Counted from the stretch's first letter, positions 17,560 to 26,379 are shown. The stretch: 60,136 nt of DNA from Flavobacteriaceae bacterium UBA2540 (GCA_002340765.1 DDMS01000041.1:502-60637), one strand, 5' to 3'. The notes: generated from the letters alone by a model not told the origin. Translations and numbers: made by a program.

Positions 17560-17627
17560 AATTTTGTATTTTGTGCGTTGTTTAGATAACAAAAAATCAT
17601 TGTTTGCAAAAATAAACAATCTTACCC

Positions 17628-18785
17628 ATGTATCAGAAGTCACTTACATTAATATTTTTCTTTGCTTGTTTTATTGGATTTTCTCAACAGATTATCCAAA
17701 AAAAATTAGAATCAACATTTTTAGAAACAACTAGAAATCTAAGAATTTATATTCCAGAAGATTATGAAAAAGATAGTATCAAAAATTTTCCATTAGCGAT
17801 TGTTTTGGATGAAGAGTCAATGTTTGATATTTATGTTGGAAATTCAGTTCTATTCTCAAAAAATGACAAAGCTCCTAGACAAATTATTGTTGGAATTTCA
17901 ATGGAAAAGTCTAAAAATACGGATATTTCTTTTGATAGAAACAATGGAAAATTAACAACAACTGCAAGAAATTTTTATGAATTCATAAGAGATGAAGTCT
18001 TGTTTTATATGGAAAGTACCTATAGAACTTCACCTTTTATTACATTGGTGGGTCATGGATATTCAGCCAATTTAATTACTCATTTTTTAAAGGAAGAAAA
18101 TCCTATTTTCAACGCATATATATGCATCAATACTAGTTTTTCTGATTTTATTGGAGCTCAATTGAAATCGTTTAATTGGGCAAAAATCGCAAAGGAAGAC
18201 ACTGTTTTTTATTATTATTTGAATACTTCTAATAAGCTTTCTAGTGCTAAACAAGCGCAAATTGAACAAATTCAAAAAGGATTATCATCATTAGAAATTA
18301 GCAATTTTAAAGTTATTGCTGACACCATAACAACCTCTAATGTAATTGCTGCAATTGGCGAGGCAATTCCGAGAGCGTTCAGTAATATTTTTGAAATTTA
18401 TGTTGCAATTTCCGAAGAAGAATTCAATAAAAGTATCAAAGAATTATCTCCTTTAGATGCGATTGCTTATTTGGAAAATAAATATTTAGAGATTGAATTT
18501 TTGTTTGGAAGCAGTTTGGGAATCAGAGAAAGAGATATTTATGCCATCGAAAAAATCATTATTGAAAAGGAAAATGGAGATCGTTTGTTAGATTTTGGCA
18601 AAATGATTTTAAAACTTTATCCAAGTTCACATTTGGGCGATTATTATATTGGAAAATATTACGAAACTGGAAAAAATATTAAAAGAGCCATTACTCATTA
18701 TAAAATAGGTTATGGAAAAATGGATCCTGCAGACCCAAATGCAGATGCTTTTTATGAGAATATTTTACGCCTTGGAGGGAATTAA
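17628..18785 (+). CDS. Secreted alpha/beta-hydrolase-like protein (esterase D/IroE-like) lacking the nucleophile serine
   Basis: A 385-residue exported protein: MYQKSLTLIFFFACFIGFSQ is a signal peptide, with cleavage near residue 20. The next 230 residues follow the putative-esterase fold (LRIYIPEDYEKD, FPLAIVLDEE, DEVLFYMESTYRT), but the nucleophile elbow reads VGHGYSAN (142-147), with Gly144 where the family has Ser in GHSxGG. The neighbouring Ser146 is two positions off. The carboxy 60 residues resemble a tetratricopeptide pair (LGDYYIGKYYETG, AITHYKIGYG). It may be a non-catalytic binding protein or use another serine. Divergent from menB with a 68-base gap. Confidence 0.75.
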   Translation: MYQKSLTLIFFFACFIGFSQQIIQKKLESTFLETTRNLRIYIPEDYEKDSIKNFPLAIVLDEESMFDIYVGNSVLFSKNDKAPRQIIVGISMEKSKNTDISFDRNNGKLTTTARNFYEFIRDEVLFYMESTYRTSPFITLVGHGYSANLITHFLKEENPIFNAYICINTSFSDFIGAQLKSFNWAKIAKEDTVFYYYLNTSNKLSSAKQAQIEQIQKGLSSLEISNFKVIADTITTSNVIAAIGEAIPRAFSNIFEIYVAISEEEFNKSIKELSPLDAIAYLENKYLEIEFLFGSSLGIRERDIYAIEKIIIEKENGDRLLDFGKMILKLYPSSHLGDYYIGKYYETGKNIKRAITHYKIGYGKMDPADPNADAFYENILRLGGN

Positions 18786-18863
18786 TGTAACAATGTATCG
18801 ATTTAACAATGAAACAATAGAAACCCTTAAACAACAGAAACAATTCAATTTACTTTGTGATTT

Positions 18864-18900
18864 TACTACCTTTCCTTTGGAAAGGTTTGGGAATTAGGAT
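18864..18900 (+). repeat. Dispersed palindromic spacer repeat, copy 3
   Basis: Contains the perfect hairpin CCTTTCCTTTGGAAAGG (18869-18885, 7-bp arms, 3-base loop) followed by TTTGGGAATTAGGAT. It lies in the tail-to-tail spacer between the esterase-like gene and the S1-domain gene and may serve as a two-way terminator. The preceding spacer holds AACAATG/AACAATAG words. Confidence 0.75.
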
Positions 18901-19316
18901 TAAATCAACTCAATTCGATCGTCTTTCAAAACAATTAATTGTTGTTTATACAAGTTTCCAATGGCTTTTTTGAATGCTTTTTTACTCATATTTAGATGGA
19001 ACTTAATGGATTCAGGGGAACTTTTATCTGTCAATAATAAAAACCCTTCTTTACTTTTTTTTAATTTTGTGAGCACTTTTTCAACGTCTAAATCAATTAC
19101 ATTTCTAAATCCTTGAGGCCTAAGAGAAACATCGATTTTGCCATCTTCGCGGATATTTTTTATAAATCCTCTCACGTCCATTCCCTCTGCAATTAAAGAA
19201 AAAATTTCGTTTCTATATAATAATCCTTCATATTCTTCATTAATCAAAACAATGAACCCTAAAGCCGTTTCAGTTTCAATGACTAAATGTACTTGATCTC
19301 CTATTTGCAAATCCAT
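18900..19316 (-). CDS. Short CvfB-like S1-domain RNA-binding protein
   Basis: A 138-residue protein matching the carboxy half of CvfB-type proteins: one S1-like barrel (MDLQIGDQVHLVIETETALG to IREDGKIDVSLRPQGF, residues 1-80) and a winged-helix-like end (SPESIKFHLNMSKKAFKKAI, about 100-138). Full CvfB proteins are about 280 residues with extra S1 repeats at the amino end; those are absent and nothing resembling them is found upstream, where menD lies. The ATG shares bases with the menD stop (TAATG), so translation is coupled. It probably binds RNA; a specific target is unknown. Confidence 0.8.
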   Translation of the reverse strand: MDLQIGDQVHLVIETETALGFIVLINEEYEGLLYRNEIFSLIAEGMDVRGFIKNIREDGKIDVSLRPQGFRNVIDLDVEKVLTKLKKSKEGFLLLTDKSSPESIKFHLNMSKKAFKKAIGNLYKQQLIVLKDDRIELI

Positions 19317-20974
19317 TATTGTATAAATTTAAAATATTGATTTAAAATAGTTGTGTTTTCAGTACTTGGCGTAAAAATCTCCAAGATTTTCGGCTTTCCA
19401 GAATTTTCATAAAAAAAAGTGAATGCTTCTTCAACATTTTCAGAAGAAAATGCTTTCAAATAATCAAATTCAAACATTTTACTTAAATATTCAGCAGTCA
19501 AACAATGTGGCGTTTCAAAATAATCCAAAACATTCGTACTTATTGGACCTGGAATAATTTTAAAAATCCCTCCTCCAGAATTATTAATGACAATAATTCT
19601 AAAGTTCGATGGAATGTTTTTGTTCCACAAAGCATTGCTATCGTAAAAAAAACTCAAATCCCCAGTAATAAAAACTGTTTGTTTTTTACTAGCAAAAGCC
19701 GCTCCAATTGCAGTACTAGTGCTTCCGTCAATGCCACTTGTTCCTCTATTGCAAAAAACGTTCAATGTTTTTGAAATTGTAAATAATTGCGTATACCTAA
19801 TAATAGCGCTATTACTGATTTGCAGATGACTATTTTCTGGAATTCGTTCTAAAACTTGCTCAAAAACTTTAAAATCAGAATGTGATAAAGTAGCTAAAAA
19901 TTGTGTGTGTTTATTTCGTTTTTCATCCCTAATTTTCAACCATTTTGGTTGGTAATTTGTAGATTTATTTGTAATAAATTGATTGAAATTCAAGAAAAAA
20001 TTAACAGGTTTTATTTGAATGAATTTTGACAAACAGAAAAAAGTATTTGTTGCGCTTTTTTCATCAATATTCCAATGATGATTTGGCTGGTATTTTCTTA
20101 AAAATGACTTTATTTTTTTTGAGACAATCATTCCTCCAAAAGTGATCAGAATTTCTGGACGTAAATCTTCAAATTCTTCATTATTTAGTGAAAATATCAA
20201 TTGATCAATAGAATTTACAGCTTTCTCATGATGCAAATTTGAGGTAGTTTCTGTCAAAATTAACACACTTTCATCCTCTGCGTAAAAATCCATTAACTCA
20301 TGCAATTTTTCATCAGGATAATTGACGCCGACAAGAATCATTTTCTTTTCAGCAGCATTCCAAATTTTCGAAAAATAGTCATAATCAATTTGAGAATTAT
20401 CCAAAGAGGTCATTGAAATAAAAGGAAAATGAAATGTTTTTAATTTATCAATAGTTTCATAAAGTGGCTCATCAAAAGGAATATTTACATGAACTGGCCC
20501 TTTTAACGAAACTGCAATTTGCAAAGCCTCCCCAATTAATTGTGCATTTTTGATTTTAAAATGATTGCTTTCAATCAAATTTGCAGAAAAAAGTATGTGA
20601 TTTTCAAATACATTTTCTTGTCTAATTGTTTGACCATCTCCAATATCAATCAAATGTTTTGGTCTGTCAGTTGATAAAACAATCAATGGAATATTGCTAT
20701 AAAAAGCCTCAGCAATTGCTGGATAATAATTCAATAATGCAGAACCTGAGGTACACAAAACAGCTACAGGTTTTTGTTTTTGCTGTGCAATTCCGAGTGC
20801 AAAAAAAGCGGCACATCTTTCATCAACAACACTCAATGTTTCTATTTCTGGATGATTTGCAAAACCAATTATCAAAGGCGCATTTCTTGAACCAGGAGAA
20901 ATCACAACTGTGTCAATTCCAAATTTATGACAAGCTGAAATTACCAATTGTGCCAGTTCTTTTTTTGGGTACAT
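19316..20974 (-). CDS. menD: 2-succinyl-5-enolpyruvyl-6-hydroxy-3-cyclohexene-1-carboxylate synthase MenD
   Basis: Thiamine-diphosphate enzyme that joins isochorismate and 2-oxoglutarate in menaquinone synthesis. The amino-terminal Pyr domain has VISPGSRNAPL (24-34) and DERCAAFFALG (52-62, catalytic Glu region). The carboxy-terminal PP domain has RGTSGIDGSTSTAIG and the thiamine-binding GDLSFFYDSNAL motif. Length 552 is normal. Its stop overlaps the start of the S1-domain gene; menB is 1.7 kb further on, so the men genes are close but not a single operon. Confidence 0.96.
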   Translation of the reverse strand: MYPKKELAQLVISACHKFGIDTVVISPGSRNAPLIIGFANHPEIETLSVVDERCAAFFALGIAQQKQKPVAVLCTSGSALLNYYPAIAEAFYSNIPLIVLSTDRPKHLIDIGDGQTIRQENVFENHILFSANLIESNHFKIKNAQLIGEALQIAVSLKGPVHVNIPFDEPLYETIDKLKTFHFPFISMTSLDNSQIDYDYFSKIWNAAEKKMILVGVNYPDEKLHELMDFYAEDESVLILTETTSNLHHEKAVNSIDQLIFSLNNEEFEDLRPEILITFGGMIVSKKIKSFLRKYQPNHHWNIDEKSATNTFFCLSKFIQIKPVNFFLNFNQFITNKSTNYQPKWLKIRDEKRNKHTQFLATLSHSDFKVFEQVLERIPENSHLQISNSAIIRYTQLFTISKTLNVFCNRGTSGIDGSTSTAIGAAFASKKQTVFITGDLSFFYDSNALWNKNIPSNFRIIVINNSGGGIFKIIPGPISTNVLDYFETPHCLTAEYLSKMFEFDYLKAFSSENVEEAFTFFYENSGKPKILEIFTPSTENTTILNQYFKFIQ

Positions 20975-21074
20975 TTATTTTAAATCTTATGAAGATTTAA
21001 AAAGTTATAAGTTATAAATTTATGAGTTATTAGTTAATTTACTAAAACCTAAAAAATAAAAACTAAAAACTTTT

Positions 21075-21728
21075 TTAGTTTCCTTTGTTATAATCTTTTA
21101 AAAATTGCGCCAAACCAATATCAGTCAGAGGATGTTTTAGCAATCCCTCAATAACACTTAAAGGACCAGTCATCACATCAGCACCAATTTTTGCACAATC
21201 AATAATATGCATTGTGTGACGAACAGAAGCTGCTAAAATTTCAGTTTCAAATCCGTAGTTATCATAAATAGTTCTGATTTCAGCAATTAAATTCAAACCA
21301 TCTGTAGAAATATCATCCAAACGTCCAATAAAAGGGGACACATAAGTTGCACCCGCTTTTGCAGCCAATAAAGCTTGACCAGCAGAAAAAACCAATGTTA
21401 CATTTGTTTTAATTCCTTTTGATGAAAAGTATTTACAAGCTTTAATTCCGTCTTTGATCATCGGTAATTTTACCACAATTTGCGGATGTAAAGCTGCAAA
21501 AACTTCGCCTTCTTTAACAATTCCATCAAAATCGGTTGCAATCACTTCTGCAGAAACATCACCATCTACCAAATCGCAGATTGCTCTGTAATGGTTGATA
21601 ATATTCTCTTTGCCAGTAATTCCTTCTTTTGCCATTAAAGATGGATTTGTAGTTACACCATCTAAAATTCCTAAGGCTTGTGCTTCTTTGATTTGAGCTA
21701 AATTTGCAGTATCTATAAAAAATTTCAT
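21075..21728 (-). CDS. Fructose-6-phosphate aldolase / transaldolase (small type)
   Basis: A 217-residue single-domain class I aldolase of the TalC/FSA group. The Schiff-base lysine is Lys87 in IVVKLPM; other hallmarks are MKFFIDTANL, GVTTNPSLMAKEG and the SPFIGRLDDIS loop. In bacteria lacking the large transaldolase this short form supplies transaldolase activity for the pentose-phosphate pathway; fructose-6-phosphate aldolase activity is the alternative. Single gene, with a spacer of AAAGTT-type words downstream toward menD. Confidence 0.92.
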   Translation of the reverse strand: MKFFIDTANLAQIKEAQALGILDGVTTNPSLMAKEGITGKENIINHYRAICDLVDGDVSAEVIATDFDGIVKEGEVFAALHPQIVVKLPMIKDGIKACKYFSSKGIKTNVTLVFSAGQALLAAKAGATYVSPFIGRLDDISTDGLNLIAEIRTIYDNYGFETEILAASVRHTMHIIDCAKIGADVMTGPLSVIEGLLKHPLTDIGLAQFLKDYNKGN

Positions 21729-21844
21729 CTTGTTAAGTTGAGTTGTTTGTAAAAGTTTCGCAAAGTTACAATTTTAGTGAGCATTCTTGAAACTAAAAAT
21801 TGATTTTTGTAAAATTATTATAAAATAAAAATGGAGCTATTAAT

Positions 21845-22717
21845 TTACAATTTATAATGATTCATCAACAATTTTTGATATAGTTTATCGGGCAAAATTC
21901 GTTTGAGAACAATTGAAAATTTCTCCACAAACTTTCCTACTTTATAATGAATTTTTGGATTTGGACTGTTGATGATTTTATAAACTTGCTCAGCCATTGC
22001 TAGAGGGTTCATACCATTATCAACATGTAAATTCACCAAATCTAAATTTTGTTGATACGATTTTTTATATGCAGAATTTTCAAAAACAGGTGTGTGATAT
22101 CTTCCTGCAGCAATGTTGGTTGCAAAATCTCCAGGAGCGACATTCACAACATGAATTCCGAATTGTTGCACTTCCATATTTGTGGCTTCTGAAATCAAAT
22201 CTAAAGCACCTTTTGTAGCAGAATAAACGCCTCTAAAAGGCAAACCCATATACCCAGCAATGGAAGTAATATTGATAATCAACCCTGATTTTTGAGCACG
22301 CATGGTTGGCAAAACTACTTTCATCACGTCTATAGCACCAAAAAAATTGGTATCAAAAACACGTCTCATTTCTTCGGTAGGTGTATCCTCAACAGGACCT
22401 GTAATTCCCATTCCTGCGTTATTTATCAATACATCAATTTTACCTTCTTGATCAATAATTTGTTCAATTGCAATTTCAATAGTTTTCTTTTTTAACACAT
22501 CCAAAGCAATCATTGTAAAAGGTAAAATTTCAGTGTTTTTGGGACTTCTACTAGTTCCATAAACTTTATAACCTTTTTCTGATAAAAAAAATGCAATCGA
22601 TTTTCCAATGCCCGATGAAGCTCCAGTAATTAAAACAACTTTCGTGGTTGATGGTTTTTGATTGTTAGCTTTGGCTTGTTGGTTCAAAGTTTTGAATTTT
22701 GAGTTGTGAGTATACAA
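21845..22717 (-). CDS. Short-chain dehydrogenase/reductase (SDR)
   Basis: Classical SDR with a Rossmann fold. The cofactor motif is TGASSGIGK, then NNAGMGITG, the catalytic Ser in NITSIAG, and YSATKGALD (Tyr and Lys of the YxxxK motif). An extra carboxy end of about 50 residues (HYKVGKFVEKFSIVLKRI) resembles membrane-associated SDRs. The only upstream ATG (22717) adds about 25 polar residues that look like translated spacer (the codons spell AAATTCAAAACTTTG words). In family members the Met sits directly before KVVLITG; here that codon (22643-22645) is ACG. The true start is uncertain. Substrate unknown. Confidence 0.85.
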   Translation of the reverse strand: MYTHNSKFKTLNQQAKANNQKPSTTKVVLITGASSGIGKSIAFFLSEKGYKVYGTSRSPKNTEILPFTMIALDVLKKKTIEIAIEQIIDQEGKIDVLINNAGMGITGPVEDTPTEEMRRVFDTNFFGAIDVMKVVLPTMRAQKSGLIINITSIAGYMGLPFRGVYSATKGALDLISEATNMEVQQFGIHVVNVAPGDFATNIAAGRYHTPVFENSAYKKSYQQNLDLVNLHVDNGMNPLAMAEQVYKIINSPNPKIHYKVGKFVEKFSIVLKRILPDKLYQKLLMNHYKL

Positions 22718-22764
22718 AAATCGAAAAAAAAAATTAAATAAGATTATTTATAAATTCGACTCTT

Positions 22765-22800
22765 AAAAGTCCTTTCCTTTGGAAAGGATTTAGAATAGGA
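22765..22800 (+). repeat. Dispersed palindromic spacer repeat, copy 4
   Basis: CCTTTCCTTTGGAAAGG (22771-22787) is identical over 17 bases to the core at 18869-18885, followed by ATTTAGAATAGG. It lies just beyond the 3' end of the SRP RNA (minus strand) and upstream of the SDR gene. Confidence 0.75.
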
Positions 22801-22810
22801 AAACAAAAAA

Positions 22811-22909
22811 TGGCAAGCTATCTACATCACACTGCTACAACCTAATACCTTTGCTGCGTTCCCGCCCTGGAGGATTCAAAGGGAGCTAGTTGTGTAGGAC
22901 TTGCCGTGG
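22811..22909 (-). ncRNA. ffs: Signal recognition particle RNA (small bacterial type)
   Basis: On the minus strand the sequence folds into one long hairpin: GGCAAG near the 5' end pairs with CTTGCC at the 3' end (22900-22905 with 22812-22817), and CCTACACAAC pairs imperfectly with GTTGTAGCAGTGTG. The apical part CCAGGGCGGGAACGCAGCA is the conserved domain IV with the GGAA tetraloop and the asymmetric internal loop recognised by Ffh. A T6 run follows on the minus strand. The RNA acts with Ffh and FtsY (ftsY at 12707-13660) in membrane-protein targeting. Ends are approximate. Confidence 0.88.
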
Positions 22910-23023
22910 CAAATTTACAATCTATTTTTATTTTACCAATTAAAAAAATCCTAAATTTTCTGTAACAATTTTCTAAAAAAATTTACTAACTATATTAAAA
23001 TTGAGGATTATTGTCAAAAACTC

Positions 23024-23054
23024 AATTTTCACTAACTTGAATTGAATATATTTG
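23024..23054 (+). promoter_or_regulatory. Putative promoter of the DUF4199 gene
   Basis: TATATTTG (23047-23054) matches the TANNTTTG -7 box, with an AATTTTC stretch about 17-19 bases upstream in place of TTTG. The start codon follows 24 bases later. Confidence 0.45.
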
Positions 23055-23078
23055 TATCACTAACTAAATTTTAAAACA

Positions 23079-23600
23079 ATGGAAAATCAAGCAAGCAGTA
23101 AAAATTTTATTATCAACAATGGAGTAATCCTTGGTATTTTAGGGATTTTAATTAGCGTTATCTTATACGCTATGGGAATGCATTTAGACCCACATTGGTC
23201 CTCTGCTTTGGGTTCTGGAATTTTTTTTGTAGGACTTATTATTCTTGGTATCAATCAATTTAAAAATGCAAATGGAGGTTTTTTAAATTGGGGACAAGGA
23301 GTTAAAATCGGTGTAGGAATTGCAATTTTAGCTGCATTAATTAGCGTTATTTATAACTATTTTTTTATAACTTTCGTTGAACCAGATTTTATGACTCAAA
23401 TAATGGAAATTCAAAATCAAAAATTAATTGATCAAGGAATGACAGAAGAGCAAATTGAAGCTGCTAGTGAAATGTCTAAAAAATTCTCAACCCCTTTATT
23501 TACTGCTGCTTTTGGAATTATAGGAAGTGCAATTGGGGGTTTTATTGTTTCAGCAATTGCTGCTGCAATTATGAAAAAATCTGAGGAAGAAATATATTAG
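23079..23600 (+). CDS. DUF4199 membrane protein
   Basis: A 173-residue inner-membrane protein with four hydrophobic segments (about residues 12-32, 40-58, 73-97 and 140-165) and a short polar loop rich in Gln and Glu (QIMEIQNQKLIDQGMTEEQIE) between the third and fourth. This is the pattern of DUF4199, a family of unknown function common in Bacteroidetes and often upstream of a dolichol-phosphate-mannose-like glycosyltransferase, as here. It may be a partner of that enzyme, but no motif proves this. Confidence 0.85.
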   Translation: MENQASSKNFIINNGVILGILGILISVILYAMGMHLDPHWSSALGSGIFFVGLIILGINQFKNANGGFLNWGQGVKIGVGIAILAALISVIYNYFFITFVEPDFMTQIMEIQNQKLIDQGMTEEQIEAASEMSKKFSTPLFTAAFGIIGSAIGGFIVSAIAAAIMKKSEEEIY

Positions 23601-23621
23601 TTCAAAATTCACAATTCAAAG

Positions 23622-23645
23622 TTCAAAGTTTTTTATAACTTTGAA
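23622..23645. terminator. Possible hairpin terminator in AAAGTT-word spacer
   Basis: TTCAAAGTT (23622-23630) and AACTTTGAA (23637-23645) form a perfect 9-bp stem around TTTTAT, between the DUF4199 gene and the glycosyltransferase. No long T run follows, so it may equally be chance structure in a repetitive spacer. Confidence 0.35.
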
Positions 23646-23678
23646 ATTTAAACTTTAAACCCGAAACCACATTTAGAA

Positions 23679-24635
23679 ATGGATATTTCAGTGGTCATTC
23701 CACTTCTCAACGAAGAAGAATCATTATTAGAATTACACGATTGGATTACAAATGTCATGCAATTCAATCATTATTTATATGAAATCATTTTTATTGATGA
23801 TGGAAGTACAGACAATTCTTGGAAAATTATTAAACAATTATCACAAAAAAACAGCGCTGTAAAAGGAATTCGTTTTCAAAAAAATTATGGAAAAAGCCAA
23901 GCACTAGATGCTGGTTTTCATGTTGTTACAGGAAATGTAATTATTACTATGGATGCTGATTTACAAGACAATCCTGAGGAAATTCCTGAGTTATACAACT
24001 TGATTATTAATGGCGATTTTGATTTGATTTCAGGTTGGAAAAAGATACGTTATGATAATGTTTTTACAAAAAACATTCCTTCAAAACTATTCAATTCAAT
24101 AGCTCGAAAAACATCAGGATTGCAATTACACGATTTTAATTGCGGTTTAAAAGCTTACAAAAAAGACGTTGTAAAAGCCATAAAAGTGAGTGGTGAAATG
24201 CACAGATACATCCCGATTTTAGCAAAAAACGAAGGATTTACAAAAATTGATGAAAAAATAGTACAGCATCAAGCAAGAAAATATGGGGTTACCAAATTTG
24301 GAATGAATAGATTTATCAATGGTTATTTGGATTTAATCACGATTTCTTTCTTATCAAAATTCGGAAAAAGGCCAATGCACTTTTTTGGACTTTGGGGTAC
24401 AATCGTCTTTATTTTTGGATTTTCAGCAGCGATTTATATCGGAATTTCTAAACTATACAAACTATTTAATGGTATAAGAGCAATTTTAGTGACTGATAAT
24501 CCTTGGTTTTATATTGCGTTAACTTCTATGATTTTAGGGACTTTACTATTTTTAGCTGGCTTTATTGGTGAACTTATCATCAAATCAAAAAATGACGAAA
24601 AACATTACAAAATAAAAGAGCAACTTAATTACTAA
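23679..24635 (+). CDS. Glycosyltransferase family 2, dolichol-phosphate-mannose synthase-like
   Basis: A 318-residue membrane-bound GT-A enzyme. The catalytic domain runs from MDISVVIPLLNEEESLLELH through the nucleotide-binding IDDGSTDNSW, the metal-binding MDADLQDNPEEIPEL and the acceptor loop DFNCGLKAYKKDV. Two transmembrane segments follow (about 232-255 and 274-300). Such enzymes load a sugar onto a polyprenyl phosphate for transfer outside the membrane. It follows the DUF4199 gene by 78 bases and precedes the phosphosugar mutase and ABC exporter, consistent with envelope glycan work. Confidence 0.9.
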   Translation: MDISVVIPLLNEEESLLELHDWITNVMQFNHYLYEIIFIDDGSTDNSWKIIKQLSQKNSAVKGIRFQKNYGKSQALDAGFHVVTGNVIITMDADLQDNPEEIPELYNLIINGDFDLISGWKKIRYDNVFTKNIPSKLFNSIARKTSGLQLHDFNCGLKAYKKDVVKAIKVSGEMHRYIPILAKNEGFTKIDEKIVQHQARKYGVTKFGMNRFINGYLDLITISFLSKFGKRPMHFFGLWGTIVFIFGFSAAIYIGISKLYKLFNGIRAILVTDNPWFYIALTSMILGTLLFLAGFIGELIIKSKNDEKHYKIKEQLNY

Positions 24636-24663
24636 ATTTTATCTTTGTAGAAAAAAATCTCTC

Positions 24664-26379
24664 ATGAACTCCATACATCAAAAAGCATTAGCTTGGCTAA
24701 CGCAAACTTTTGACTCTGAAACACATGCTGAAATTCAAGGAATTTTTAAAAATAATCCTACCGATTTAACGGATCGTTTTTACAAAGATTTGGAATTTGG
24801 AACTGGTGGAATGCGTGGAACTATGGGTGCAGGAATCAATAGAATCAACAAATATACTTTAGGAAGAGCTACCCAAGGCTTATCAAATTACCTAAACAAA
24901 AATGTAAAAAAATCAGAAATAAAAGTAGCAATTTCTTACGATTGCAGACATAATAGTGAAAAATTCGCGAAAATTGTAGCAAATGTTTTATCCGCAAACA
25001 ATATCAAAGTTTTTTTGTTTGAAGATTTACGCACAACTCCAGAGCTTTCTTTCACAGTTCGTCACTTGAATTGTGATGCAGGAATTGTATTGACAGCCTC
25101 TCACAATCCACCAGAATATAATGGATATAAAGTGTATTGGGCTGATGGTGGACAAATTGTGCCTCCTCATGATTTAGGAATTATTGATGAAGTATACGCC
25201 ATTGATTTTTCTGAAATTAATTTCAAAGCAAACGAAAACATGATTGAAATGATTGGTAAAAGCGTTGATGACATATTTATTAATGAATCTGTAAAACACG
25301 GAAGTTTGTCTGATAAAATCAATAGAAAAAATTTAAAAATTGTCTTCACCTCAATTCATGGAACATCGATCGTTTCGGTTCCTGATGCATTGAAAAAAGC
25401 AGGTTATACTGATGTTCATATTGTGGAAGAACAACGAATTCCAAATGGTGATTTTCCAACCGTAAAATCTCCAAATCCTGAAGAACCTGAAGCATTGAAA
25501 ATGGCAACAGATTTGGCGAATAAAATTGGCGCAGATATCGTTATTGGCACAGATCCAGATTGTGATAGATTAGGTGTTGCAGTCCGCGATGCTGAAGGAA
25601 ATATGAAATTGATGAATGGAAATCAAACCATGGTTGTGATGACCAATTTCTTATTAAAAAAATGGAAAGAAGAAGGCAGAATCAATGGAAAACAATTTGT
25701 GGGTTCTACAATTGTTTCTTCAGAATTGGTGAATGAAGTTGCTGCAAAATTTGGTGTTGAAACCAAAGTCGGTTTAACAGGTTTCAAATGGATTGCAAAA
25801 ATGGTAGTTGATTTTCCTGAAATGCAATTTATTGGTGGTGGAGAAGAAAGTTTTGGATATATGGTGGGCGATTTTGTTCGCGACAAAGATGCTGTGACTG
25901 CAACATTGTTAGCTTGTGAAGTAGCTGCGTATGCAAAACAGCATGGAAGTTCATTTTATGATGAATTATTGAACATTTATGTAGAGAATAATTTCTATAA
26001 AGAACACCTGATTTCATTAACCAAAAAAGGAATGGAAGGTGCTTCAGAAATTCAAAAAATGTTGAGTGATATGCGCAACAATCCTTTATCAATGATTGAT
26101 GGTGAAAAGGTGGCAACTTTGGCAGATTATGAAAAAGCTATTTTGAAAGATATCAGAACAGGAAAAGAGACGAAAATTGATTTGCCAACTTCAAATGTAT
26201 TGATTTATCAAACTGAAAATGGGACAAGAATTGCAGCAAGACCAAGTGGAACTGAGCCAAAAATCAAGTTTTATTTTAGTGTAAATACCCCTTTAGATTC
26301 AAAAGAAAACGCAAAAACTGTGGAAGCAGCTTTGGATGCAAAAATTCAACGAATCATTAAAGAGATGAATCTTATTTAA
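24664..26379 (+). CDS. Phosphoglucomutase/phosphomannomutase
   Basis: A 571-residue alpha-D-phosphohexomutase of the long type. The phosphoserine loop is TASHNPP (Ser146); the metal-binding loop is GTDPDCDR; the sugar-binding loop is GGGEESFGY; the phosphate-binding loop is RPSGTEPKIKFYF. It interconverts 1- and 6-phosphates of glucose or mannose, supplying precursors for polysaccharides. The TATCTTTG box at 24640-24647 is a possible -7 element. Its last base pairs overlap the next gene (TAATG), so the ABC exporter is translationally coupled. Confidence 0.93.
   Translation: MNSIHQKALAWLTQTFDSETHAEIQGIFKNNPTDLTDRFYKDLEFGTGGMRGTMGAGINRINKYTLGRATQGLSNYLNKNVKKSEIKVAISYDCRHNSEKFAKIVANVLSANNIKVFLFEDLRTTPELSFTVRHLNCDAGIVLTASHNPPEYNGYKVYWADGGQIVPPHDLGIIDEVYAIDFSEINFKANENMIEMIGKSVDDIFINESVKHGSLSDKINRKNLKIVFTSIHGTSIVSVPDALKKAGYTDVHIVEEQRIPNGDFPTVKSPNPEEPEALKMATDLANKIGADIVIGTDPDCDRLGVAVRDAEGNMKLMNGNQTMVVMTNFLLKKWKEEGRINGKQFVGSTIVSSELVNEVAAKFGVETKVGLTGFKWIAKMVVDFPEMQFIGGGEESFGYMVGDFVRDKDAVTATLLACEVAAYAKQHGSSFYDELLNIYVENNFYKEHLISLTKKGMEGASEIQKMLSDMRNNPLSMIDGEKVATLADYEKAILKDIRTGKETKIDLPTSNVLIYQTENGTRIAARPSGTEPKIKFYFSVNTPLDSKENAKTVEAALDAKIQRIIKEMNLI

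Noticed and set aside
17560..17643. Longer MenB start at 17643
   Set aside because: The extra 28 residues overlap the divergent gene's start and do not fit the family; MIQPEWKTAKEYED at 17559 does.
22809..22910. SRP RNA read on the plus strand
   Set aside because: The GGAA tetraloop and domain IV consensus, and the T run at the 3' end, appear only on the minus strand.
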